A stretch of DNA of 64,000 nucleotides from Lewinellaceae bacterium (GCA_024644235.1 JAHELJ010000006.1:1-64000); one strand, 5' to 3'. Positions 25,166 to 34,567 are shown, counted from the first letter of the stretch. The notes: generated by a model not told the origin, from the sequence alone. Translations and numbers: made by a program.

Positions 25166-26410
25166 TCAACTAGCTTGCTCTAATTTGGCACGCAGGAAAG
25201 CTTTTTGCCGTTCAGAATCGGCGATTTCGATGGCTTTCTCCAAATGAGCTTTAGCGTCTTCGTGCTGGCCAGTATCTTCTGCCAGTGTTGCAAACACAGA
25301 ATGGAACATCACCGTGTTCTGCAGATCATCAGCGAGCTCCAAGAGCAACCGTTGTGCTGCGTCAAATTGCCTTAATTGAATAAGCACAACTGCCTTATTT
25401 AAGAGAATGTGCTTGCTGTTTTTGATTTTGAAAAGGCGATCATAAAGCAGTAGCAGAGTGTCCCAATCTGTATCTGCAAAGGTTGGAGCCACACAATGTT
25501 GTCCGGCGATAGCTGCTTCAATGTGATAAAAAGTGACCTCTCCACTTCGACTGGCAGCACGAAGGTGCTCATGTCCCTTCTTGATGAGTTCCTTGTCCCA
25601 TAGCGACCGGTCCTGATCGGGAAGTAGGATAGCATTACCATCTTGGTCGGTTCGGCTTGGTAGCCTTGCAGTATGATAGAACATCAAGGCCAATAGGGCA
25701 ATCACAACAGGCTTCTCTCCTCGTTTGTGCTGGGAAAGTTGAATGGTAAGGCGTAATGCTTCTTCACAGATTTCCCGGTGAATAACCTCCTCTTGGCGGG
25801 TGGAATAATAGCCTTCATTGAAAATAAGATACAGTACAGTCAGCACCGTCATGATGCGCTCATCCAGAGACTTTCCTACTGGAATCTCCAGTTCTATATT
25901 CTCCTTACGAATAAATTTTCGTGCTCTGGAAAGTCTTGCTTTGATCGCGTCCTCGGTAGTGATAAGAGCATGGGCAATCTCTTTTATCCCAAATCCGGAA
26001 ATCATCTTCAAGGTCAATGCAATCTGATCCTCTTCTTTCAAGCTGGGATGGCAGCAAGCAAAAATCAACCTAAGTTGATTATCGGCAAGTTCTTCCTGAT
26101 GGAAAAACCGGTCAACTTGCAAATCTGTAGGCATGAACAGTGACTGCTTAATAGAAACCTGGTGCAATTGAGACCGGCGTAATCTGTCGATTGCTTTTCG
26201 CTTGGCAACCTGCATGAGCCAGGCCGAAGGGTTGGTGGGTGTTTCTCCATACTTCCAGGTTTGCAAGGCAGTTACGAAAGCATCCTGTATGACATCTTCA
26301 ATCAACTCAGTTTTGTCAAATCCAAAAATCCGCGAGAGCACAGCCACCATCTTTCCATACTCGTGTCTGAATAGATGGTCGGCCAGCTCTGAGGAGTAAC
26401 TGCTATCCAT
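25166..26410 (-). CDS. ECF42-type RNA polymerase sigma factor with C-terminal TPR-like extension
   Basis: This 414-residue protein has sigma-70 region 2 (LIEDVIQDAFVTALQTWKYG, PSAWLMQVAKRKAIDRLRRS), region 4 (LTLKMISGFGIKEIAHALIT), and a long C-terminal part of about 200 helical residues (DUF6596/TPR-like, e.g. HILLNKAVVLIQLRQFDAA). This build is typical of the ECF42 group, whose members sit beside DGPF/YCII proteins and have no anti-sigma factor. The upstream gene is exactly such a protein and overlaps by eight bases. Activity is presumably controlled through the C-terminal extension. Confidence 0.93.
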   Translation of the reverse strand: MDSSYSSELADHLFRHEYGKMVAVLSRIFGFDKTELIEDVIQDAFVTALQTWKYGETPTNPSAWLMQVAKRKAIDRLRRSQLHQVSIKQSLFMPTDLQVDRFFHQEELADNQLRLIFACCHPSLKEEDQIALTLKMISGFGIKEIAHALITTEDAIKARLSRARKFIRKENIELEIPVGKSLDERIMTVLTVLYLIFNEGYYSTRQEEVIHREICEEALRLTIQLSQHKRGEKPVVIALLALMFYHTARLPSRTDQDGNAILLPDQDRSLWDKELIKKGHEHLRAASRSGEVTFYHIEAAIAGQHCVAPTFADTDWDTLLLLYDRLFKIKNSKHILLNKAVVLIQLRQFDAAQRLLLELADDLQNTVMFHSVFATLAEDTGQHEDAKAHLEKAIEIADSERQKAFLRAKLEQAS

Positions 26411-26753
26411 GATTCATTTCCATCACCTCCCGGATCTCGACAGCCCCCCCGAGATGATAGTCAGGATAATCCTTGGCAATCTCGGTGGCTTGGTCAAAAT
26501 CCTTTGCCTTGATAATAAAATATCCCCCAACTAACTCCTTTGTTTCGGCAAACGGCCCATCGGTAATCACCGGATCAGATCCTTTCATTGTCTTGGCTGC
26601 TGGCGCAAGGGGTCTGCCTTCAACATAGATTTCATCCCTTCTCAGGCGGTCCACCCAGCTAAACCATTTTTGCATTTGTGATTGGCTTTCCTCAGGGGAA
26701 AGATGCATTTTGCTGTAATCAGCGCCCAGGAAGATCAACATGAACTCCTTCAT
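26403..26753 (-). CDS. DGPF/YCII-domain protein, ECF42 partner
   Basis: This 116-residue protein begins MKEFMLIFLGADY and contains the naming motif DGPF (65-68) in VITDGPFAETKELVGGYFII. The YCII-like alpha-beta fold forms dimers and is usually encoded next to ECF42 sigma factors; its chemistry is not established. It precedes and overlaps the sigma gene (ATGGATAG shared), which implies coupled translation. A palindrome lies 55-70 bases upstream of the start. Confidence 0.92.
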   Translation of the reverse strand: MKEFMLIFLGADYSKMHLSPEESQSQMQKWFSWVDRLRRDEIYVEGRPLAPAAKTMKGSDPVITDGPFAETKELVGGYFIIKAKDFDQATEIAKDYPDYHLGGAVEIREVMEMNHG

Positions 26754-26807
26754 AGTACGTTCCGTTTTTTGAATTTGTAATTCATTATCGTCAAGATGAC
26801 GAATGAA

Positions 26808-26823
26808 GTCACTAACTAGTGAC
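26808..26823. promoter_or_regulatory. Inverted repeat upstream of the DGPF-ECF42 operon
   Basis: GTCACTA-AC-TAGTGAC is a perfect inverted repeat with seven-base arms, 55-70 bases before the DGPF start codon. A second small hairpin, TCGTCA-AGA-TGACGA, lies at 26788-26802 between it and the gene. No T-run follows, so an operator or promoter-associated site is more likely than a terminator. Confidence 0.4.
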
Positions 26824-26871
26824 AGTATCTAACAGATAAATTTAAGGAGAGGCAATCCGGATAGAACGAAT

Positions 26872-27762
26872 TTATTCTTCCCTGCTGTAATACTCTTCAA
26901 TTTTCAAATCCATGAAATCATCTGCATCAATGAAGCCTGTCATTTTGAAGATGCCATTATCGATCGACCAATTGAAGGTATAAGTCTTGCCGATCCCTAC
27001 CTCGGTTGGGAAAGACACAATATGCTCGGTATAGTAATCCGTATTTAAATCGACCGTTCCAAAGATGAATTCATCCGCCCCATCTTCAGTCTCTAACAAA
27101 TCACCAGCATTTTCATCCCATCGAAAGACCATAAAGTTCGTAGGAGTGATGATCTTTATCGATTTATGACCTACGGGCAGAGGTTCAGGCGTCTCCACAT
27201 CTCCATTAGCCCATTTTTCGAGTTTCCAAACACCAACCAGAGGATGTTGATCCAATGATCCCTGATTTCCTGATTCTACCCGCTGGTAAACTTCTCGCAG
27301 CGGTACATTGGGGACTGCTCCTCCTTTGATGAATCCCGCCTGAACAAATTGATCACCTTCAAACGTACAGGTAAACGTCTGAGGGGTTTCGATCAGCATA
27401 GGATCCCAGGTGTTGAATTCTATATATTCCCTGAATTCATCACCCAACTGGATGTAAGTGCCACCACTGGCTCCAAGAAATTTCTTGCTATCTTTATGGT
27501 ACCGAAAGGCAAGAAAACGCTTCTTGGTAAAGATCTTAAGGAAAGCGATATCGGAATCTTCGCCAACCTCAGTACTCTCTCCCTCACCAGTGTGAGCCAA
27601 TTGGGCTTCAATCAGCTCCCAAGTGCCTTCCAGCTTATTTTCCGTGTCTAAGGTATCGATAGCTTCTGCTGTATCTCCCTCTGAGGTTTCCGAAGTTCCA
27701 CCTTTACAGGCAGCTAACAATAGCAGGAGCGTAAAAACAGGTATATGAGCGAATCTGATCAT
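26872..27762 (-). CDS. Lipoprotein with two similar lipocalin-like domains
   Basis: Start at 27762 gives a clean lipoprotein signal (MIRFAHIPVFTLLLLLAAC, lipid Cys19); the longer frame from 27933 puts 57 unrelated residues ahead of it. The 296-residue product has two related halves. One begins LEGTWELIEAQLAH and includes IFTKKRFLAFRYHKD and GDEFREYIEF. The other begins LVGVWKLEKWANGD and includes ITPTNFMVFRWDEN and the YTEHI strand. Each looks like a small lipocalin-like barrel of about 105 residues, so the gene arose by internal duplication. Ligand and role are unknown; the location is a cell-envelope membrane. Confidence 0.75.
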   Translation of the reverse strand: MIRFAHIPVFTLLLLLAACKGGTSETSEGDTAEAIDTLDTENKLEGTWELIEAQLAHTGEGESTEVGEDSDIAFLKIFTKKRFLAFRYHKDSKKFLGASGGTYIQLGDEFREYIEFNTWDPMLIETPQTFTCTFEGDQFVQAGFIKGGAVPNVPLREVYQRVESGNQGSLDQHPLVGVWKLEKWANGDVETPEPLPVGHKSIKIITPTNFMVFRWDENAGDLLETEDGADEFIFGTVDLNTDYYTEHIVSFPTEVGIGKTYTFNWSIDNGIFKMTGFIDADDFMDLKIEEYYSREE

Positions 27763-27958
27763 ATGCAGGCAGCTTTTTGAATTAGTTTTTTTGTTCGATA
27801 GATCTTCATCGTAAAAATGCAAATTTCTATCGAGTCCATCTGCAAATGGGGCGTTTGAAAAAGATACATAATTTTTTACGTCTTGCCTGGATTTTGCTCG
27901 CTTGCATTCCAATTGCCGTGAATCTTCGTTCAATCATATGTCAAATAAGGATTATCTG

Positions 27959-29392
27959 TCAAAAACCTGCTGGTTGACTTTGCAGCTCTTTAAGCTTCTC
28001 TCTCAACCATGGTTCGCTTGCTACCACCTCCAATTGGCCCAGATAATTGGAAATGGACTTGACACTCAATCTATTTCTGTTCCGGTAATCAACTAATTTG
28101 CTAATTACCTTAATCATGTTGATGTAACTCTTTCTTCTTGCTTCCGGAATTGTATTTTTCCTTCTGGTGAGATATACCTTAAAGCTGGCGGACAGAGATT
28201 CCAGGGCATCCCATTCCGACAGCTCATAGTAAGTTGCTAACAACATCGATTTTGCTCCAAGATTATAAGTGATATCCTGGTATTCTACCGTTTGGAGTTT
28301 GGAAATCACTTGATGAAAGTCTTTACGGTAGAAGCAGATTTGGGCTTGGTTGTATGTGACTGCATTTTCTCTGAAGTTCTCCTCAATACGGTAGCTGTAT
28401 TTTTCAACGAAGCGCTCGGCCCAATCAAACTCACCAAGTCGCAGAGCCAAAACGATCACATTCTTAAAGGTCCAGTGCGTAATGAATCCATCTACGTAGA
28501 TCAATTCGTTAGCCAATACTGTTTTGTAAAGTTCAAAAGACTCAGCCATGAACTTGCTCTTTCCACTATTTATCTTGCGATTACAATAGTTTAATGCGGA
28601 GTCATAAAGTTGCTTCATTTGATCTGCTGGCAAATAATGCGCATGGTTGTGCAATTTCTCTTTCAGATCATAGTAGTGTTGTTCTGCATGAGGTTCAAGA
28701 TGGGTGAGCACGATGAGGTAATAGATTTCAATGACAGGATGTTTTGAAAATTTTCCCTTCCTGACCAAGTCTAACAATTCTTGGATCAAGATGTTGGAGT
28801 ATTCATGCTTGGTGAAAGTCTTTCGACTGAGAATTTCACAGTAGTAGCGTAGCTTTTCGATGGTGTAAAAGGCATCGAGATTGCCAATGATCTCTTCGAT
28901 ATTGGCTACTTCAAATCGCTGCAGTTGATACTGGCTCATTTCGTAGATATATTCTTGTAAGCGATATTGATGCAGATAATAGGAGGCCCCTCTACCGGGA
29001 AGTCGATCGAGAGTGGAAGCAAGCTTTTGGCGTGAACTCCGGAACAAGAATTCATACCGACGCTGCACAATTACGTCCAATCTTGTTGCTTGCTCTAATG
29101 GCTGGTCTAGGGAAAATTTTTCCACTGCCAGGAAATGTATCGTGAGTTGAAGACAATCACTACATATTTTTCGAAAGCGCTGGTCTTCAAGAGGATGACC
29201 ATCTCCGAGAAATAAGGATAATTCTTCACGGGATAAGGATACATCCTGCCGTATCACTTCGATTAGACGTTGAATGCAGCGACTTATTACCGGATTTGGA
29301 TTGTGATATGGTGATTGAGCAAATTTGACCAGACGGTTTAGCTCCGGGTTGGACAGTTCCGATAGCAATCTATACAGTTTAGTCTTTTGCAT
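27959..29392 (-). CDS. Helical-repeat protein of unknown function
   Basis: This 477-residue soluble protein starts MQKTKLYRLLSELSNPELNR and is almost entirely helical, with a spacing of aromatic and small residues suggestive of TPR-like pairs from about 150 to 450. No signal peptide, membrane segment or catalytic motif is seen. It is transcribed divergently from the T9SS protein at 29482, with 89 bases between starts. The function is not recognisable. Confidence 0.7.
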   Translation of the reverse strand: MQKTKLYRLLSELSNPELNRLVKFAQSPYHNPNPVISRCIQRLIEVIRQDVSLSREELSLFLGDGHPLEDQRFRKICSDCLQLTIHFLAVEKFSLDQPLEQATRLDVIVQRRYEFLFRSSRQKLASTLDRLPGRGASYYLHQYRLQEYIYEMSQYQLQRFEVANIEEIIGNLDAFYTIEKLRYYCEILSRKTFTKHEYSNILIQELLDLVRKGKFSKHPVIEIYYLIVLTHLEPHAEQHYYDLKEKLHNHAHYLPADQMKQLYDSALNYCNRKINSGKSKFMAESFELYKTVLANELIYVDGFITHWTFKNVIVLALRLGEFDWAERFVEKYSYRIEENFRENAVTYNQAQICFYRKDFHQVISKLQTVEYQDITYNLGAKSMLLATYYELSEWDALESLSASFKVYLTRRKNTIPEARRKSYINMIKVISKLVDYRNRNRLSVKSISNYLGQLEVVASEPWLREKLKELQSQPAGF

Positions 29393-29481
29393 GATTCATT
29401 TTCATTGCTTGTTAAAGTTACGGAGCTATTTCGCAGCTACTGCAAATAAGGCTTATATTGCAATTGCTTCTAATATAAGTT

Positions 29482-31884
29482 ATGTCTCTGGCCCCCAATA
29501 CTATTATCATCACCATATTATTGGTCTGGTCGATTCACCTGAGTGGTCAACAATTGAATGCTTACCGGGTAAGCAAAGTGTTCTCAGGGCAAAACCTTGA
29601 GATCATCGTGGACTCTGATAGGTATCCGGTCATTCTGGGAGAGCCCCAAAACGGGACAACTTATCGCTTCAAATATAGTTACGAGGACTTTTATCGGCTG
29701 CGTTACGAGCCAGATGCCGGGTTCACTGGAGTGGACACCCTGGTTCTCGAGAATTTTGCTGAGCAAGGTTCAAGTTTGAGATCTTCATTTGCCGGATACG
29801 TTATCTCCGTTCAAAGCCTGGTCGCGCGACCAGATTACTATGCGATACGTACTGGATCTATTATAGAACTGGATATACTTTCCAATGACTTAGGCATTTT
29901 GAACGGTGCGAGGATCGAAAGAATCCTTTCAAGTACAGGAGGACAAGTGAAGTTGCTGGAAGCCGGGCAGATACAAGTGCTGGCGGCTGAGCCGGGAGTG
30001 ATGGAGATCAGTTATCTACTCTGCCAAGGAAATTATTGTGATATAGGACAGGTCTTTATCCGTGCTGATGACCCAAATCTAGTCCAATCAGGAGATACTC
30101 TGGCAGTTCACGGATATAAGGATGAGACTGTGACCTTCGCCGTTGCACCAGGATTTGGCCCCCCTACAGCTCTATATTACAGCGGCACTTTGGACAAACT
30201 ATCTGATCAGGTTTTTGAGTACCAGCCAGATGCAGGTTTTGTCGGAAGGGAAGTGATAAGATTTTCCCAGTGGGTAGATGCTCAATTGATTTTCTTTTAT
30301 GTTGACCTCGACTTTACAGACCCCTTTGTAAAAAATGGGTTGATCAATGATGACCATGTCTATACTGAACCCCATACTCCAGTCAGATTTTCCTTGTTGG
30401 AAAATGATTTTGGATCAGGTACTATAGATTTGATTATCAGTGATCTGCAAGGCGATATTCAAATTCTAAATGATGCCTATATAGAGTTTACTCCAGCGGA
30501 AGGCTTTATTGGTGTCACTGACTTTAATTATGCCCTCTGCGACAAAGGTCAGTGTGATACGGGAAAGGTCAACATTCAGGTATATGACTACAGGCCGCTT
30601 CAGACATCTTGGAACTACATCGTTGAAAACGACCATGTCCGCCATTTTCGCTACAACGTGCCAATCGATGACTTTCGGTTCAAGGTGATCGAATGGCCGG
30701 CAACCGGATCGCTTGAATTGAGTGACGCTGGCAAAACAGTGTCATACTATCCTGAAGCAGGATATGTAGGTGAGGTTGAGATGGAGATTGAATATTGCGT
30801 TGGCAGGACTGATTCGGAAGTGTGCAGTTCTCATCGGTGGCAGCTGACTTTGGTAGAGGGAGTTGGGATGGATTGTAGCTTAGAGTGTGTCTGGCCGGGC
30901 GATGCAGATTCTGATGGATGGGTATCGATTCAGGACGCTATTCCGCTGGGAATGAACTACGGATTATCCGGTCGTGCCCGGGTTGTAACCGGCACTCAAT
31001 GGTTGGCTCATCACGGTGATTCATGGTTCACTCACATCGTATCTACCCATGATGGAAAGCATGCTGACGCCGATGGAAACGGTCTTATAGATCTGAATGA
31101 TTTCGTGGCGGTTGATAAGAACTACCAAAGTGCACATCAGATGGTCCCTTCTCAGATTCCATCCGCCAAAAGTACTGGTATGGAATTGAACCTGCTGACT
31201 CCCTTTGTAGAACCCGGAGACTGGGCAGTGATTGAAGTCTCTCTAGGCAACGAATTAGAACAGGTAGAGGATGTATGTGCTGTTCATTTTGAGACTGTGA
31301 TTGCACCTGATCTCGTCGACTCAGCATCACTGTCATTTCAATTATTGCCAGACCTTTTCGGCGATGACGACCGGTTGATTCAATATACCAAGTCGCCGGC
31401 TGATGGCAAACTGGATGTTGCAATAATGCGCACCGATCGAAAGGGAGTAAGTGGCCACGGCTTATTGGGTGAGATTCGATTTATTGTCGAAGAAGATATA
31501 AATGGATTCAGATCTCAGCGAGATAGAAGGGGTTCACAGATTGAAGTGATTAAACCAGCCACAATCTCATCCGGGGGTGAAGGTAGATCGATTCCGGGTG
31601 ACAAGTTGGAGTTCTATCAGGATTTCAACCAGGAGCGTATGGAGCTTGAGATATTTCCGAATCCAACTGAAGATCAAGTGTGGTTGCGGGCACCTGAGCC
31701 CATTACCCAGATTACTTTGCTTGATCTACAGGGCAGGATTGTCAAGGAGATGATTCTGGAGAGGTCCTTGACAAACTACAAATTTGATCTAGTTAGTCAA
31801 CCAGACGGTTTATTCATCCTGAAAGTACAGAGTGCAGAGGGATCCACTTTCCTTGGTAAAGTCTCAAAGAACGCCTCGAACTAG
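29482..31884 (+). CDS. Large secreted protein with Ig/cadherin-like repeats, dockerin-like EF-hands and T9SS sorting domain
   Basis: This 800-residue protein has a signal peptide (about 4-22). Residues about 30-455 hold repeated beta modules with the pattern N-D-x-G... E-x-x-G-F-x-G (DAGFTGVDTL, DAGFVGREV, AEGFIGVTDFNYALC, EAGYVGEVEMEIEYC), resembling cadherin-like/Big modules. A dockerin type I-like pair of calcium loops follows: GDADSDGWVSIQDA near 473 and DADGNGLIDLNDFV near 527. A cohesin-like or CBM-like beta domain spans about 560-680, and the C-terminus is a Por sorting domain (LEIFPNPTEDQVW to LFILKVQS). It is predicted to be an exported surface protein. Its stop shares the tetramer CTAG with the stop of the convergent kinase-like gene. 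Confidence 0.88.
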   Translation: MSLAPNTIIITILLVWSIHLSGQQLNAYRVSKVFSGQNLEIIVDSDRYPVILGEPQNGTTYRFKYSYEDFYRLRYEPDAGFTGVDTLVLENFAEQGSSLRSSFAGYVISVQSLVARPDYYAIRTGSIIELDILSNDLGILNGARIERILSSTGGQVKLLEAGQIQVLAAEPGVMEISYLLCQGNYCDIGQVFIRADDPNLVQSGDTLAVHGYKDETVTFAVAPGFGPPTALYYSGTLDKLSDQVFEYQPDAGFVGREVIRFSQWVDAQLIFFYVDLDFTDPFVKNGLINDDHVYTEPHTPVRFSLLENDFGSGTIDLIISDLQGDIQILNDAYIEFTPAEGFIGVTDFNYALCDKGQCDTGKVNIQVYDYRPLQTSWNYIVENDHVRHFRYNVPIDDFRFKVIEWPATGSLELSDAGKTVSYYPEAGYVGEVEMEIEYCVGRTDSEVCSSHRWQLTLVEGVGMDCSLECVWPGDADSDGWVSIQDAIPLGMNYGLSGRARVVTGTQWLAHHGDSWFTHIVSTHDGKHADADGNGLIDLNDFVAVDKNYQSAHQMVPSQIPSAKSTGMELNLLTPFVEPGDWAVIEVSLGNELEQVEDVCAVHFETVIAPDLVDSASLSFQLLPDLFGDDDRLIQYTKSPADGKLDVAIMRTDRKGVSGHGLLGEIRFIVEEDINGFRSQRDRRGSQIEVIKPATISSGGEGRSIPGDKLEFYQDFNQERMELEIFPNPTEDQVWLRAPEPITQITLLDLQGRIVKEMILERSLTNYKFDLVSQPDGLFILKVQSAEGSTFLGKVSKNASN

Positions 31885-32729
31885 TCATATTGTTTTAAAA
31901 TGCTGTTGACCTGAGGATAATACGATTGTCCAAACAGGTTGAGGTGAACCAACAGATAATACAGTTGATAAACATTGCACCTCGAGGCAAATCCAGCTTC
32001 CAGGGGGCAGAGTTGTTGGTAATGGTCGAAGAATAGAGTATCAAATCCTCCAAATAGCTTTGCCATGGCTAAATCCATTTCCCGATGCGCAAAAGCGATG
32101 GCTGGGTCGATAAAAAAAGCCTTTTGATTAGGTCCACAGATTTTGTTACCAGCCCAGAGATCACCATGCACCAGAGAAGGAGGTTCATCCGGACAGATTT
32201 CGGGTAGTCTCTTCCTTAGATTCTCCAAACTAAGCATGTGAGATCTGTCGAGCAAATTGTTTTCAATTGCCATCTGAATTTGCGGCCTAAGTCGGTGAAG
32301 ATCAAAGAATGCTGCCCAATCATCCACCTGATGATTAGATTGAATGAGGGAGCCAATAAAATTATGGTGGTCGAGTCCAAATTTAGCGCCGGTTGTCTTA
32401 TGGATGCTTGCCAAAGACTCTGCTAAATCTCTCCAGTATTTAGCAGAAGGATGATTGGATTGGACGAATTGCATAGCGATGAATGCGGTACCATCAATGA
32501 CACCGATCCGCACAACTTCTGGAGTGGAAACTCCATCTACGGCGCCCAATCTCGCCAATCCGGACGCCTCGGTCTCAAACATCTCCAATGCTTGATCTGC
32601 GTGATTGAGCTTGAGAAAAATTTGCTGATCCTGAGTTCTGACCAGATAAGCTTGACTGATATCCCCACCACCCATCGACCTCGATTCCAATACCTGCTGT
32701 GAGAAGATACGATGTAGGAGATCTTGCAC
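31881..32729 (-). CDS. Fructosamine-3-kinase family protein
   Basis: This 282-residue protein has the fold and motifs of the fructosamine/ketosamine kinase family: GGGDISQAYLV (nucleotide loop), FLKLNH (Lys), ETEASGLARL (Glu), SLVHGDLWAGN (catalytic Asp near 192) and FFIDPAIAFAHREMDLAM. These enzymes phosphorylate sugars attached to protein amines and start deglycation repair. It lies 13 bases after the LytTR regulator gene on the same strand, so it may be cotranscribed. A real kinase activity is likely but the acceptor is unproven. Confidence 0.9.
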   Translation of the reverse strand: MQDLLHRIFSQQVLESRSMGGGDISQAYLVRTQDQQIFLKLNHADQALEMFETEASGLARLGAVDGVSTPEVVRIGVIDGTAFIAMQFVQSNHPSAKYWRDLAESLASIHKTTGAKFGLDHHNFIGSLIQSNHQVDDWAAFFDLHRLRPQIQMAIENNLLDRSHMLSLENLRKRLPEICPDEPPSLVHGDLWAGNKICGPNQKAFFIDPAIAFAHREMDLAMAKLFGGFDTLFFDHYQQLCPLEAGFASRCNVYQLYYLLVHLNLFGQSYYPQVNSILKQYD

Positions 32730-32742
32730 CTAACAGTCTAGT

Positions 32743-33459
32743 TTACAATCTATTGCGTTGGATGATTTCAAGTAAATCATCACGATAGTTTTTTCCTACT
32801 GGAAGGTGCTTTGGTTTTCCAGCTTCGATAACCTCAACCATATTTCCTACTACTGCTTTGATACGGTCAAGACCAACAATGTATGACCTGTGAATCCTTT
32901 TGAAGAATTTTTGTGGTAGCTTTTCTTCAAGGCTCTTCATCGTTTGCAAGGTGATCACTCTTCCCTGATTGGTCTTGATGATGACGTAATCTTTTAGACC
33001 TTCGATATAGAGGATGTCTTCAAACTTTATTTTGACAAATTTCTTGTCGGCTTTGACAAAGATGAAGTCCGCATCGACCTCCATATCCTTGCCCGATCGC
33101 ATTTTGATTTGTGCAATGGCTTTATTAGCAGCCTTCATGAATCTCTCACCGGAGATGGGTTTAAGCAGGTAGTCGACCGCGTCCAGTTCAAATCCCTCAA
33201 TAGCATAGTTTGGAAATGCAGTTGTGAAAATGACCAGGGGAGGATTGGTAAGTGTTTTAACAAACTCAATTCCGGTGAGTTGAGGCATTTGGATGTCGAG
33301 GAACATTAGATCTATATCCTCATTGGTCAGTATTTCATTGGCCTCGAAAGCATTAACGCAGCGTTTGACCAGATTAAGTTCGGGCATTTTCTCAATGTAA
33401 GTCTCTAGCACATCGAGGGCCAGCGGTTCATCATCAACAATGATCGTATTTACTTGCAT
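32743..33459 (-). CDS. LytTR-family response regulator
   Basis: This 238-residue protein has a receiver domain with Asp9-Asp10, phospho-acceptor Asp55 in LMFLDIQMPQLTG and Lys in YLLKPISGERF. A LytTR DNA-binding domain follows from about 135 (FVKADKKFVKIKFEDILYIE, QTMKSLEEKLP, FKRIHRSYIV). Its cognate LytS-like kinase is immediately upstream with ten bases between. Such pairs are the commonest two-component type in Bacteroidota. The target genes are not evident; the divergent folE run is one candidate because a palindrome lies between. Confidence 0.94.
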   Translation of the reverse strand: MQVNTIIVDDEPLALDVLETYIEKMPELNLVKRCVNAFEANEILTNEDIDLMFLDIQMPQLTGIEFVKTLTNPPLVIFTTAFPNYAIEGFELDAVDYLLKPISGERFMKAANKAIAQIKMRSGKDMEVDADFIFVKADKKFVKIKFEDILYIEGLKDYVIIKTNQGRVITLQTMKSLEEKLPQKFFKRIHRSYIVGLDRIKAVVGNMVEVIEAGKPKHLPVGKNYRDDLLEIIQRNRL

Positions 33460-33469
33460 TTCAATAGGT

Positions 33470-34552
33470 TTATAGAGTTAATTCGAGATTTACACTATAG
33501 GTATTGGGCTGGTTTTGAATCTTCAATTGGTATTGATCAGGATATATAAGGTTTAGCCGGCGCTGTACATTGACTAATCCGATTCCGCCACTTCGCCGGT
33601 GATTTTGTTTGGGTTGCGAAGGTGCCTTACTATTTACGATATGGAATTGAAGCCGTTCCTCCTCCACATTAATATCGATATCGACATAGCCGTGATGCAA
33701 TTGATTATTCAGGCCGTGTTTGAAGCTATTTTCCAAGAATGGAATAAAAAGTAGCGGAGCAATCTTTTGATCACGAATTTCTCCTCTGATGTTAAAGTTG
33801 ATATTTATCATATCATGCTGCCTTAACCTCTCCAAATCGAGGTAGTTTTTCAAGTAAGCGATTTCCTTACTTAGGGGTACTTTACGTTCGTTGCACTCAT
33901 AAAGCATGTACCGCATCATCTCAGACAGTTTCAACACGATTTGAGGTGCGTCATCAGATTTTTTCAAGGTCAAGGCATAGAGGTTATTCAGTGTGTTGAA
34001 GAGAAAATGGGGGTTGACTTGAGAACGCAAGAAGTTAAGTTCCGACTGCATGGTTTGGGTCTGTAATTCCATCTTTTCTGATTGGTGAATGAACCAGTCA
34101 GAAATAATGCTGTACAGGGTAGAGGAGCCTCCGATGAGAAACATCGAGAGAAAGTAGTAAGATTGATTTTTGATGAAATAAATTTGAAAAGAAGGCGCAT
34201 CACTAAACAGCATCACCTGAATGGCAATCTTTATCGGTGTCAGGATAACAACGGCAAGTAGCAAGAGCCCGACATAGATCCAAAACTTCTTCTTAGTGAG
34301 GTAGTTAGGGATGAGATAAAGCAGATTGACATAGATCAATAGAGCATAGAAAGCAACATCTGTGAACTTATTATAGAGGATTCTGGGCCAACCTGCTTCC
34401 TGAAAATCAGAGACAATCAATATGGCAAGCAGAAAAACCCAAAACAACGCGTGGGCTATCCATTTACGATAGCTCCAGACACTCGAATGCTCCAGCTTCT
34501 TCAAGGCAAGACTTCTCATAGGTTCATCCATTGCAACACCCATTGGAATCAC
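33470..34552 (-). CDS. LytS-type sensor histidine kinase
   Basis: This 360-residue protein has four hydrophobic helices in the first 165 residues, then a coiled linker and the His_kinase domain with SQVNPHFLFNTLNNLYALTL, in which the His is phosphorylated. The HATPase part shows LLFIPFLENSFKHGL and GGIGLVNVQRRLNLIYP. Start at 34552 (MIPMGVAMDE) is the longest; ATGs at codons 4, 8 and 12 are equally possible. It forms an operon with the LytTR regulator downstream. The signal sensed is unknown. Confidence 0.93.
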   Translation of the reverse strand: MIPMGVAMDEPMRSLALKKLEHSSVWSYRKWIAHALFWVFLLAILIVSDFQEAGWPRILYNKFTDVAFYALLIYVNLLYLIPNYLTKKKFWIYVGLLLLAVVILTPIKIAIQVMLFSDAPSFQIYFIKNQSYYFLSMFLIGGSSTLYSIISDWFIHQSEKMELQTQTMQSELNFLRSQVNPHFLFNTLNNLYALTLKKSDDAPQIVLKLSEMMRYMLYECNERKVPLSKEIAYLKNYLDLERLRQHDMININFNIRGEIRDQKIAPLLFIPFLENSFKHGLNNQLHHGYVDIDINVEEERLQFHIVNSKAPSQPKQNHRRSGGIGLVNVQRRLNLIYPDQYQLKIQNQPNTYSVNLELTL

Positions 34553-34567
34553 TCCGTTTGCAAATTA

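Noticed and set aside
32743-34552. Complete loss or decay of the LytS/LytR pair, as seen for the other two-component system
   Set aside because: Both genes are full length with all catalytic residues; no lesion found.
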